Assembly: GCA_032358255.1 (NCBI GenBank)
Contig: JAULBX010010988.1
Span: 42,399-106,398 of the forward strand
Reading direction: 5' to 3'
Origin: Heterotrichella gracilis
Taxonomy: Eukaryota > Sar > Xanthophyceae > Tribonematales > Xanthonemataceae
Length of the DNA stretch: 64,000 bases
The notes under the pieces: generated by a model
The model's input: the letters and a program-made list of their open reading frames with translations, nothing else
What the model was told of the DNA's origin: nothing
The model's database searches: none
Part shown: one piece after another, positions 22,601 to 33,000 of the stretch
How positions within the stretch are numbered: the first letter of the stretch is position 1
How the letters are laid out: each line of letters begins with the position of its first letter
Program-made: the position numbers and the translations under genes

Positions 22601-23763
22601 CACCGCCAGCCACCGCCACCTGTCGCACCTCCATGATTTTCGTGCCCAGGCTCTGCGCCATGTTGACAAACTCGGGGTTGCTCATCACGCCCTGCATGGC
22701 CTGCATGTACTTGGTGGGGTCAAACCCTGCCATAGGGTCCACGCCGCCAGGCCCGCCTGCCGCCCTGGGTGCCTCTCCCGAGCCGCTGCCCCCCCCTGCA
22801 CCAAGGCCCCCTGCAGCAGCGCCAGGGGCCAGGAGACCTGATATACAGATTACAATACAGGGATTAACGTGAAAAATTATACAAAACACATACGCCTACA
22901 GTGGCATATAGAACTACAAGAAAGGCTCGGGGCTTCCAAGCTGCCCCAACCATTGGGTCACGTGCCAAGTGCGCAGCCACTCCCAAACCACTGCCCCCTG
23001 TGGCATTCCCCGGGGCCTGGAGACCTGATGTACAGGTTTAAGAATGCCTCTCACAGTATTCAAATGCGGCTGTAGCTTGGATTACCTGACATGCTCTCCT
23101 GCAGGGCCTTGGTCATCTCCTGGAAGCTTGGGTCCAGCGAGATCTGCTCAGCCATCTGCTTGATGCTGGGGTCCTGTTGGTGGGGAGGGAGGGTGTGAGG
23201 CTGCGTGATCAAGGGCAGCTAGCACGGGGTTGCAGTGTCTGGACCATGGGTCACTAGATTACACAATACTAGGTAGTGTACCGCTGGAAGGACAGCAGAG
23301 GTGCTGAGGGGACTACTGCTGACTGAATAATATTTGGATACGAATTTGCATATGTATATGCATCAAAACCACGGGGAAAGCTGTGGTATACCTTATGATA
23401 CTGTGTTGAAGCTGCACCAGCACAGGGCAGGAACGTGCAACGGGGGTCACTACGTCCCACAACGCCCTAATGCACTAGTGAATATGTGTTTTCCAAACGT
23501 TTAGGTATCCAACTACCAGCTGGTTGTTATCACCAAAAACGACCGAGCCAAACGGTGCAACCCCATACCACCACCAGCGTTACAACCCGGCCTAACGAGA
23601 CCATGGTTTCGCTGGATATTGTTTGGCTCTGTCCCAAGCTGCACCAAGAGACATCAACCTGATGGCTATGGCCCCACCCCCATACACGTACGTTCAGTGC
23701 CGCCTGCAAGGCGGAAAAGTCGAAGCCTCCCGGCATCCCAGGAAACGGAGGTGCCCCTGCCAT
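19684..23763 (-). CDS. AKR2: AKR2-type ankyrin protein, chloroplast outer-envelope targeting factor
   Basis: Seven minus-strand exons join in phase to 347 aa: 23763-23692, 23173-23086, 22837-22620, 21661-21510, 20905-20733, 20527-20296 and 19792-19684. The order of segments matches plant AKR2A/B: a short N-terminus ([20 protein letters not shown]), [60 protein letters not shown], an acidic linker ([17 protein letters not shown]), then ankyrin repeats [20 protein letters not shown] and [19 protein letters not shown], ending [24 protein letters not shown]. In plants AKR2 binds signal- and tail-anchored outer-envelope proteins in the cytosol and delivers them to chloroplasts, with Hsp17.8 and plastid lipids as partners. 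It is divergent from the F-box gene, 565 bp apart. Its introns are the richest in exon echoes in the window. Confidence 0.93.
19945..21400 (-). repeat. Exon echoes in AKR2 introns 4-6
   Basis: Copies of the neighbouring exon edges lie inside the 3' introns. Sequence like the start of the last exon occurs at about 19950-19995 and, more weakly, 20120-20160. The acceptor side of exon 20527-20296 recurs at about 20618-20650. Part of exon 5 (CGCTGAGCTTCTCCATCATG) recurs at about 20980-21005. The donor end of exon 4 recurs near 21170-21200 and 21345-21375. Two ~58-bp tandem copies of a T-rich unit lie at 21062-21165. Confidence 0.7.
21620..22345 (-). repeat. Six-copy echo array of the start of AKR2 exon 4
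   Basis: On the plus strand the true exon edge reads CATGGACTGCATCATGTTCA then CCAGGTTGGGGTCCGACTGC (minus-strand acceptor at 21662). Recognisable copies recur near 21754, 21863, 21965, 22087, 22187 and 22297, spaced about 100-125 bp. Each is followed by a related GAGGAGGG...GGTTAGTGG spacer and a GGTTTA/GGGTTC motif. Copies decay with distance from the exon; the two farthest have lost parts of the core. Confidence 0.9.
22415..22540 (-). repeat. Echo of the donor end of AKR2 exon 3
   Basis: The end of exon 3 (plus-strand CGCACCTCCATGATTTTCGT then GCCCAGGCTCTGCGCCATG) recurs at about 22433-22495 with small deletions, inside intron 3. A CCCTAAACCCTAAAC tract at 22521-22536 separates the copy from the real exon. 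Confidence 0.8.
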
Positions 23764-24328
23764 CGCTGATGTGCTTTGTTTGCTCGAGGTTTTCTTACTG
23801 ACCCTGTGTGGAGTTTAGCGCAGCTAAACAGCGGAAAACTGGAGGTGGCGAGGGCAGGTTTTAGTTTCAGGGCATATACAGACGCAAAGAATGGCTCTTT
23901 GTGTAGCGATTGCGAGGAAGAAAGAGGGGTTGCAGCCTAGAAAACAGGCCTTATCCTGTGTGATAAGAATGGGTGGCTGCTGAAAAGCTCCTCAGTTTAC
24001 AGTTGAGGAAAGGGGACAGATAATAGTCAGCGGGGAGGTAATTGAAGACACCCTCGCTTTCTTTTCAGTGTAGTCTTCCCCTTGAGACGTTTCTCTGTTG
24101 CTGAATGCCATCGCCCAAGTCCTTTTTCGGTGACACAGCGGGCTGGAAAGCAGTGTTCGGAACAGCCGATGCCATGTGCGTAATGGTGTTTCAACAACTC
24201 GCCAGCGGGAGCACTGCACAAAGTTTGCACTCACGGAATGTATCCCCATGCCACCCAGTGGGTCCAAAACTGAATTAATCACGCACACCCCTATGGCAAC
24301 GTCCTGATTCATCGGTTATCACACCAAC
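23764..24328. other. Divergent promoter region AKR2 / F-box gene
   Basis: 565 bp between two head-to-head start codons, so it should contain both promoters and 5' UTRs. No specific regulatory element was recognised, and no exon echoes or telomere-like motifs are visible. Confidence 0.5.
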
Positions 24329-27300
24329 ATGGCGTCGAATTCCAGTTTCCGTGACTGGACGGAGCTACCAGTAGACATCTGCGAGCAAGTCGCACGCCAT
24401 CTGAACAACGAGGCCATCTTGCAATCTCGTGTCAGCAAGTCCTGGGCACTGTCCTTCACCACCGCCATCACCTCAGCCCGCCTCATCGCGCCCTCCCCCA
24501 CCACCCCACATTTCAGGCCATCGTCCCCAAGCCACTTCAAGCTGCGATTCCCCAACCTCTCCTCCATCTCCCTGTTCCTCCCCAGCCTGGGCTCAACCCA
24601 CAACAGCCTCGTTGCCCTCACAAGCCTGCCGTGGCTGACTGGCCTCACCATCGAAAACGCAAACTGGCACTGCCTCTGTGGTTTTGGGCACCTCAGCAAG
24701 CTTACTCACCTCACCAGCCTCTCCATATTAGAAGCACCCAGCACAGGTAAGCTGCTGGGCAGTTTTGAACCCATGTCGTGCAAGTATTTCACATATTACC
24801 AACACTGTCAGGTCACCCACACCGCCGCTGTCATGGCTTCCTGTTGTATCAAGACTTGGCCACGTTGTGCCACGCCGCAGGCGCCCAAGTTGGGTTGGAA
24901 ATTAATTTCTTTTTCCAGTCAAGTTCCGTTATATTTGGCGTTCATGCCCATGTGTTGCAAGTCATTCCGATCCGGAGCATATTTGCTGAAACTGTTTGTA
25001 ATTCTGATTGCACAGGGCGCGAGGAGACCCAGCCCCAGGAGTGCTGCAGCGCCTGCGGGAGCGACATCAAGGCATGGAGCAGGCTGTTCAGGGTTCTGGG
25101 CGCCATGCCACAGCTGCTAGAACTGACCATCGTTGAGGGCAGGCTCCGAACCCCCGCCTCCTCCGACCCCGCGCTCCTGGCAAAGGTGTGGTTTTATTAA
25201 TAATGTTATTTTTTATTTCTCAAGATAATTCGACTAGAGTACGCTTTTGCTACAAAGGACTTGGAAAGCGTTGTATGGTTGCTCGCCCTTACACTGCTAC
25301 TTCACTGTCCATTTTCAACTTGCGTGTGGTAATCACTAGCACTAATTTAGGGAATTGCCTGAAGCTGTGTTACTGTATGCGTACACTCATTTTGGTGACA
25401 CAGTTAGGTACGTTCTATTTGGTGACTACTTACATTGACGTGCTGTGGCTTGATAATGATTTAGTCACATCGGACCGTCATTCATGGTTGCACGTCCAAC
25501 TCCATGCCTGTGGTAACCACTAGCACTCCTTCATTAGTTAGTTAGTTAGCTAGTTAGTTAGTTACATGCATTCCAGCAAAATAGCCAGATTAGCACTCCT
25601 TCATGGCCAGGATTAAAGCCCTTATGTTTTCACCCTTTTATCCATTTTCACAGGTGTTTTCCAGCCTGAGGCACCTGAAGCGCCTCCAGGCGCTCGACCT
25701 CACCCTGAGTGGCGAAGCTTCCCGCCCGGGCGCGCTGGGCCAGTCCGCAGCGACGCCTGGAGCAATATGCCGCGCCCTGGCGGGCCTCAACCACCTCACT
25801 CGCCTGGCCCTGCGCAACTGCATCATCGTACCCCACTCCAGCGACATCCAGCCCCTCGCAGCCCTCCAGCACCTGCGGATGACGGGCTTCGCCAGATACG
25901 ACGATGACCTCAATGACCTCCCGAGCAGCCTCACTGCCCTCCATGTGGACGTGAACACCCCCACGCTGTACTGGGCATCCCGGGGAATGGAATTTGTTCA
26001 GGGAATGGAATTTCAGGAAGCATCCCAGGGATTAACCGCCATCCTGCCCCAGCTGGTGGAGTTTTCAGTTGATGTGGAATGCTGCACCCCCCCCCCCGGG
26101 GCCGCCATTTTAGACCTCCAGCTTCCCCCAACCACCACCTCCACCGCCTTCCGCCTCTACTCAAAGCGCACCGAGGTCACAGCCATACTCGAGCGCCTGT
26201 GCCACCCCAGCTTCCACCACCATTGCACCCTCCAGAACCTCCAGATCGGGGAGGTCGACGGCCCGGCCCTCAACCTGGCATCGATCAGCAACCTGACAGC
26301 CCTCACGTCCCTATCTGTGCGCAACTTCAACCAGCAGGCCAATCCCGGGGAAACCCTGCTCGACTGCCTGGGGACCCTCACCAATCTGAAGAACTTGGAG
26401 CTGGACTGCCCCGCGGTGCTCTCCATCGAATGGGGCATGTCGGACGACCGCATGGCCGCAATAGCTTCCACCCTCACCAGCATCACCAGCCTTGTGGTTA
26501 CCGACAGTTGGTTCACGCCCCGCAAGGGCAGGCCTGCGCTGGGGGACAAGGGGGTGGAGGCCCTGGTGAAGGGTTTGCCTGGGCTGGTGTCACTGGAACT
26601 GGCGCTGAACACAGTCTCTGAGGCGGGGTTGGTGCACCTGGGGGCGCTGTCCAGGCTGCAGCACTTAAGGTAAAACCCTAAACCGCAACCCTAAACGATG
26701 GCAAGGCAATGACTGGTGCCATGGTTGAACGTGCTCCATGCGATGTACCGTAGAGGTTCTGGGGTTTAGGGTTTCAAGGTTTATGGTTTGTGTCATTTGA
26801 GCTGGCGTTGAACACAGTCTCTGAGGCGGGGTTGGTGCACCTGGGGGCGCTGTTCAGGCTGCAGCACCTCAGGTAAACTCTGAACCCTACTCGTGTGCAA
26901 CAAGACTCCAAACCCTAAACAGCAATGAATCCCTTACCCTAAAACACGCTGTAGAACCCATGGGCAGCAAAGCAATGACCGGATTCCCGCCACCCCCCTC
27001 ACACACCACACGCACCTCACACACCACCATCCCCCACCTGCAGGCTGGCCTCCTGGTTTTCTGCGCAGCACCGCACCCCCTGCTCCCCCCCCTTCCCCCT
27101 CTCCGAGTGCGCCATTTCCACCTGGCCCCGCACCCTCCGCAGCCTGGTGCTGGACCATGATTGGGCAGTGAGCGACCAGGTAGGTGCTGTGAACAAGGCT
27201 GCCTATTCACCCGCCCAGAGCTGCATGCGCAGCGCCTCTGGATTACCACATGGCATTGGGTGTAGCACTGGCTTAAAATGCACAGCTATTTTAACCACCG

Positions 27301-28555
27301 GACTTGGCTGCCTAGCCGTAGACCACCTTGACGAGGACCCTACCAAAACCCTACTAAAACCCTGTCTAAACCCTAGCAAACAGTGGTTAAGTGGCCGATT
27401 CGTTGCAGATTCTGTGCGCCATCGCCACCCTGAGCATAGACCACCCGGAGGAGAACCCTAGCAGAGGGTGTTGGTCTTGGTCTGAGCACCCTATAGGAAC
27501 CCTATAGGAACCCTATAAGAACCCCAGCTGAGGGTTTAACCTGTGCAGGTGCTGCACGCCATCGCCACCCGGCTGACGGGGCTCACCAGCCTGGCCATAG
27601 ACCATCTTGATGAGAACCCTACGAGAACCCTAGCTGAGGGTTTTACCCGTTGCAGGTGCTGCACGCCATCGCCACCCACCTGACAGGGCTCACCAGCCTG
27701 GCCATAGACCATCTTGATGAGGTGTGTGGCATAGGGGGGACGCGCACCATCAGTGAAACGGGGCTGGCTGAGCTGGGGCGCCTCCACTGCCTGCGCGACC
27801 TCAGGCTGCACTGGCAGGGGGACATGCAAGGTGGGACGAAAGACAAACTGCAATCTTTATAACATCTTGATCATTGTATTTGTAAGGCGGTATCGTAATC
27901 ATACCCTTAGCAGGATGCGCATCTAGTTGAAAGTGTTATTTAGTATGCATGGGGGGGGTGTGGCGCCTGCACTGCCTGCGAGAGCGCACAGTGCATTGGC
28001 AGGGGGACATGCAAGATGGGGCATGCAGAGGATGGGACTTGGGGTAATAATAAGTGCAGAACAGTACCACTCCATTCCAGTCCGCCCCACCCCACCCCAC
28101 CAGCCACCCACCCCCTGCAGGCCTGCGCCGCACCCACTTCCAGTCCCTCCCCTCCCACCTCACCGCCCTCTCCCACCTGCACGCCATCAGCCTGCGGCCC
28201 CTTACTGAGGCAAACTGCTCCTGGCCCGGGTGCCAGCAGGACAGGGTGCAGTACTACCGCGCGCTGCAGGTAGGATTTTAGGGTTTAGGGCTTTAGGTTT
28301 AACCAAAGGTTTAGGGTTTTGGCTGCCTGCAGGATAGGGTGCAGTGCTACCGCTATAGTTTCGTTGCTTTCCATCTCCTGTCTTTCCTTATGCTCTTTCT
28401 GATTTGCAGCTCTCACGTGTGCTCTAACACCAGGTTGCTTTTGTATGTTTTTTGTGTCTGCTAATATATCCTCACCTTTGCTGCAGGCGCTGCAGGACAG
28501 CAGCCCCCGCATCATGCTGCCGGGGCATCTGGTGGGCACACGCGCAGGGCTGTAG
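24329..28555 (+). CDS. F-box / leucine-rich repeat protein
   Basis: Seven exons join in phase to 710 aa: 24329-24746, 25016-25185, 25654-26669, 27044-27179, 27656-27830, 28121-28269 and 28487-28555 (TAG). The N-terminus has an F-box-like motif (WTELPVDICEQVARHL, then AILQSRVSKSW). The rest is a series of irregular leucine-rich repeats such as LVALTSLPWLTGLTIENANW, LNHLTRLALRNCIIV, LTALTSLSVRNFNQQ, LTNLKNLELDC, LPGLVSLELALNTVSEAGL and LTGLTSLAIDHLDE. F-box/LRR proteins are usually substrate receptors of SCF ubiquitin ligases, with the LRR arc binding the target; large LRR families of this type are common in green algae. The target is unknown. The last intron ends in a duplicated GCGCTGCAG, so two in-frame acceptors 9 bases apart are possible. 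Confidence 0.85.
26595..26885 (+). repeat. Donor-side echo of the large LRR exon
   Basis: About 75-80 bases at the 3' end of exon 25654-26669 (coding ELALNTVSEAGLVHLGALSR) are repeated at about 26800-26875 with very high identity. The copy keeps the following GTAAACTCTGAACCC, like the real donor GTAAAACCCTAAACC. TTTAGGG motifs lie between the copies. Confidence 0.9.
27295..27725 (+). repeat. Three acceptor-side echoes of exon 27656-27830
   Basis: The exon start coding VLHAIATHLTGLTSLAIDHL is preceded by copies near 27305, 27412 and 27547. Identity rises toward the real exon; the 27547 copy is almost perfect and has its own TGTGCAG acceptor. Copies are joined by AACCCTAnnAAAACCCTA / GAACCCTAGCTGAGGGTTT linkers. 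Confidence 0.9.
27935..28020 (+). repeat. Donor-side echo of exon 27656-27830
   Basis: GGCGCCTGCACTGCCTGCGA and GGCAGGGGGACATGCAAG from the exon end recur at about 27962-28018, followed by ATGGGG in place of the GTGGGA donor, so this copy has lost its splice site. Confidence 0.8.
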
Positions 28556-28690
28556 AGCTTTAGGGTTTAGGGTTTAGGGTCATGCTGCAGAGGCACCTGA
28601 TGGGCACGCGCCCAGGGCTGTGGGGGTGTAGGGTTTAGGGTTTAGGGTCATGCTGCCGGGGCACCTGGTGGGCCCCTGCACAGAGGCTGC
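28487..28690 (+). repeat. Terminal-exon echoes linked by TTTAGGG repeats
   Basis: The last coding segment (CATGCTGCCGGGGCATCTGG then TGGGCACACGCGCAGGGCTG) is repeated at about 28579-28620 and again, shorter, at about 28648-28680. Each copy is preceded by (TTTAGGG)2-3 GTCATGCTG. The stop codon is not preserved in the first copy (CTGTGG). Confidence 0.9.
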
Positions 28691-30095
28691 CTTGTGGAGG
28701 GTAGGTGGCGGGGTGGGTGAGGGTGTGGGTTGGCAAACCCTGGGCGCTGGGGCGGTGTGGCGTTATGGTGGGAAAGGCTGGGAGTGAAGCTGTGAGTGTG
28801 GTGGCTGTGGTGGCGCGTGCATTTGACGGTTGGTTGGTGCGGTGTGGTTGAGAAAGGGGGAAACTTGCAAGTGACCTTCAGGGAAGGACTATCAGTGATA
28901 TAGCGTATCACTCTATGTGCTATAGCCGCAGGGTGCGCGTAGGGCCAGTGGTTGATGGCCCAAGTTGGCCGCAACAGCCCGGCTGACAGGCCCCAACAAA
29001 GGGTTTTCAATATCATTTGCCAACCAGTGGTGTAGACAGTGTCAGGCCAAACTTTTTGTGGTACGGCAATGAGGTATTGCCCCTCTTCGTGGCTGCTTCC
29101 CCAGCAGCAACAGTGCCAGCTGTGTGTCGTGCGTTTGTGTACCGTGACTCATCTGCGGCATGCAACCCCCCAAGGGTCCGTAACACTTTGCTAGGATCTG
29201 TTTACAACACTTTGCCGCTGGCTGGCTGTGCCCTCAACGGACCTCAGGTTGTGTGTTCAACGCACGACCTGACCAGCAGACGAGGCTCGCTGACTACGCT
29301 GGCAGGCTCTAGAAGCGCACCTCATGAGAGGTGCAAGCTTCCACCGTGGTGGTGGTGCTAGTTTTGTCACAATGCGTTGTGACTAAACCCTCTAGAGTAT
29401 TCGGCCACCTCAGCTCCTCCTGAACCAGTCTTCGCCCTCGGCTTTGTCTCGGAACAGAAGGACTGGGTTTCGGTTAACGCTTCAGCATGGATATGCAGCT
29501 TCGGCTCAGCAAATGGTTAGGGCCTCAGCAAATGGCTAGGGCTGTTGATGACTCATCTCAAAACTTGCACCCGTGTAACCATAGCCACGCACATGCGTTT
29601 ATGGTGACCATCCCTGCCCGTCAGGGTGTTAAGATGCAGAGCCCCCTGTTGTTTGGTCGAGCAGTGGGATGCATACGCCGAAAGCCCTATCTAGTGGCGA
29701 GGGGCGCAGGACGAAGCTGCAGGCACGTGACCCACGTGATTGGAAAAAGATTCAAACGGTGCCATGTGGTGTGATCACATGGGGGACTTTTAGCCGACTG
29801 GCCCGGGCCGCCCGGCCGCAGCCGCAGGCCAGGGTCTGCTCGCGGACCTTCCTCGGAAGGTAGCGCCTTGCTGGGCAGTACATAGGCCCAAGTGGGAGGA
29901 ATGGTGTGTCTCTTTTGCTCTGTTGGTCGCCAGTTTACGTTTGGCAACCTTTTAGCACCTCGTGCGCCGTCCTGTTTTGCAATCAGAGCTACAGATAGCA
30001 ATCAAACTGGGGTGTTCCTCCGCTGCAAGCGAGGTACCGGTGTTGTCACGGCAAACACCTTCCCACAGTGATCTACAGCTGTTTTGCCAGCGATC
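28556..30095. other. Intergenic region upstream of the first kinase gene
   Basis: Beyond the terminal-exon echoes (to ~28690) no exon was found. A short perfect palindrome GCACCTCATGAGAGGTGC-like hairpin lies at about 29318-29335. Open frames at 29017-29361 and 29487-29774 have no recognisable domain. The promoter of the kinase gene should lie near its 3' end. Confidence 0.45.
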
Positions 30096-33000
30096 ATGGG
30101 CGCCCGAGCCCACTTTGTCAACTTGAAGAACAAGACGTTCAACTTCTTCAGCAACTTGAAGAAAGCAGTGGTGAGTGAAGCACCTTTCGCTGTGCACCGG
30201 TACACCTCAGCTCCAGGATGATGAAAAAAACACGTTTTGTGGATTTTTGAAGCCATTTGAAACTGTTTGCACCACTAACCCTTTGACAAGACACCGTTAT
30301 GGGTTGTGGAATTTGGTTCAAGTGCCCTTGCCGCTTCCTTTGCAGCTGTTCGCTCTTGCGTGAACTGCGGCACACTGCGATTGCAGGGCGACACTGAGAT
30401 ACTGTGTGTTCAGTGCCACTACTGTCCAACCCGCACAGCTAATGTGCAATCCCACCCTACAAAACAGCTTTTTTCACCAGTTTCCGGACCCCGCCCTTGC
30501 TTTTGCTCCCAGGAACACGAGTGCGTCATCCAAGCCGATGAAAGCCTGTTCGACCTGCTCGGTCGCCTGGTGGTCGCCCCTTTGGTGGCAGTCCACACTA
30601 TCCACACTGACGAAGCTCACGATGACAACGCTGGAAACGCCAGTGACAAGCTCATCCTGCCCTCCTACCCAAGCATTGAAGCCACCCCAACAGCGCCCAT
30701 CGCCATCGCTGCCACTGCCACAGCCACCATGAGCTCACCACCCGCCCCCAGGCCAGAAGCTACAACGCCCCTGCAAGCACCAGAGGTGGTGAACAGGTGG
30801 GTGCGCTGTGCACTCATAAGTGTATATAGTATGTAGTGCAGCTGGTGCTGTGTATGGTTCCCTCCACGTGACTGTCACACTCAGCACCTTGCCTACTCCA
30901 AGTTTCAGTGCAGGTACAATGTGGCACAAAGCAGCGCTGGGAAGCTAGGGAAGCTGGTGCTGTGACAGGGAATAGCAGGGTTGCTGAACTTGCCCTATGC
31001 GCTGAACTTGTGCAACGCATTATTGTACCCGCACTGAAACTTGGATTGGGCTTCCCAGCACTGCATTGTGCCACAGTAATGTGGCACAAAGCAGCCCTGG
31101 GAAGCGCGGTGCTGTGACAGGGTTGCTGAACGTTAACTTGCCCTATGCGTTGAAGTCAAGCAACGCACTACCCTGTTTTTTCCCACAAGTGACTTGCACA
31201 AACGCGACTCAAACTTACCCATTGGGCGCCAATGTTGAACCACCTAGCTAGCTGTAGACCCTAACCCTGAAACCTAAACCCATCCTGTACTGTTTGCTCC
31301 ATCCCAAACAACCTCACGCACACCACTTCAACCTAACGCTGTTTCCTCACCGCCTACACCGCCCCACCCGCTACATACCCCTGGCTTCTCTCCCCTTGTC
31401 CAGAGGATCCAGCCTGAATAGCTTGAAGAGGAAGGCGCACCCAGCAGCCGGCGTGGAGGGCACAGCTGGAAGGCCTAGGCTGAGTTGCAAGAGGAGGAAT
31501 GGCAGAATGAGGAGGGCGAGGAGGGCGCAGGCAGCTCCAGGGGCATCCAGCAGGCCCAGCGCTAGCCGAAACAGCCTGAAGAGGAAGGCACAACCAGGTA
31601 AGCCTCCATCAGCTGACAACCCCATAGTAAGAACCCTAACCGTAAAACCTGAACCCTAAGCCAGGATCCCCACCCACCCAGGAGGTCCTCCACCAGCTGG
31701 CGTCCCCTTCTTCAAGAACCCTAAACGTTAAAGCTAAACCCTAATCCCCACCTACCCAGGAGAAGATCCTTCACCAGCCGGGCAACCCCATCTTCAAGAA
31801 CCCTGATCGTAAAACCTGAACCCCAACCCCCCCTCACCCATGGTGTGCACACCTGCAGGAGAGGAGGCCGCGGCTGGGAGTGGCAGGCTCTGTCAGAAGA
31901 GGCGGACGCAGGCTACGCAGGCGCAGGGGGAAGGCTCAGCAGGGCCAGGTGAAGCAGCTCCAGGGGGAAGCAGTAGGTGCAGTCGGAAGAGGAGGACCCA
32001 GGCAGGAGAGGGGGACGCAGCTGGGAATGGAGACAACCTCAGCAGGAAGAGGCGGTCGGCCCAGTTGGGAGGGGAGGCGCCAGCCTGTAGTGCCTGCAGC
32101 CACGCACCGCAAAACCCTAACTGGTGAGTCGCTCAGGTTGCCTAAGTATGGAAACCAATGCGCTGGGGTTGCTGGGAGGGTGTTGAGGGTGTTTATGTGC
32201 AGCAGTACTAGTATGCAGAAGCAGCAGAAGCTACAGAAGCCTTGCAGTTGTTTCATTGTTTTAGGATTTAGGGTTTTGTAGGGTTCAGTGTTGGGGAAGG
32301 GAGGGTACTGTGTACTGTGTGCACCCTATCTTGCCCAACTTGCGTTGAGTAACTGATGCGCTTGATGACCATCAGTGCAGATGCTTTAGATGCTATAATT
32401 ACATGTGCTGTGATTGATGAACATCATTCACAGCAGTAGATCTCCTTACCTGCTTCCCCGTGCCCTCTCCGCAGCGCGCCCACCCCACCCCAGACACCCG
32501 AGAAGGCCATCGTCGTCGCTGCCCCCGCCAGTCCTGCTACCCCTGCCGAGCCTGCGCCGCTGCGCCTGCGTGCCCCCACCTCAGGGTCTGCGGGGTCCAC
32601 CCTGGCTGTGCCAGCTGCGCGCCTTCAGAGTGCCCTGGTGGTCCACCCCATGCTAGCAGTGCTGCCGCTGGAGGGTGAGCTCTTCAGGCGGTCACAACAG
32701 CCGGAGCCCGCACCCCTCCCCCCCCACCACCCCACCCGGGAGCCTGCCGATGACATCCTGGAGATGCTGGAGGCCCTTGAGGCAGCGGTGCAGCCGCAGC
32801 GGATGTTCCATGGCATCCACCGCCAGCAGGCAAGGGAGGAGGGGGCAGCGCCATGGCCAGGGCCGCCCCTCGCCACCCCTGCGCAGCCTGTGCCGCTGAG
32901 CGTGCGCACGCGTGGCCCGCTGCTAGGGTTTGCGGGGTTCAGCCAGGCTGTGCCACATGCGCGGATCCACAGCTCCCAGGCGGCCCACCCCATGCTGGCA

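Noticed and set aside
29017-29361. 114-codon open frame after the F-box gene
   Set aside because: No known domain, no splice partners and composition like the surrounding intergenic DNA.
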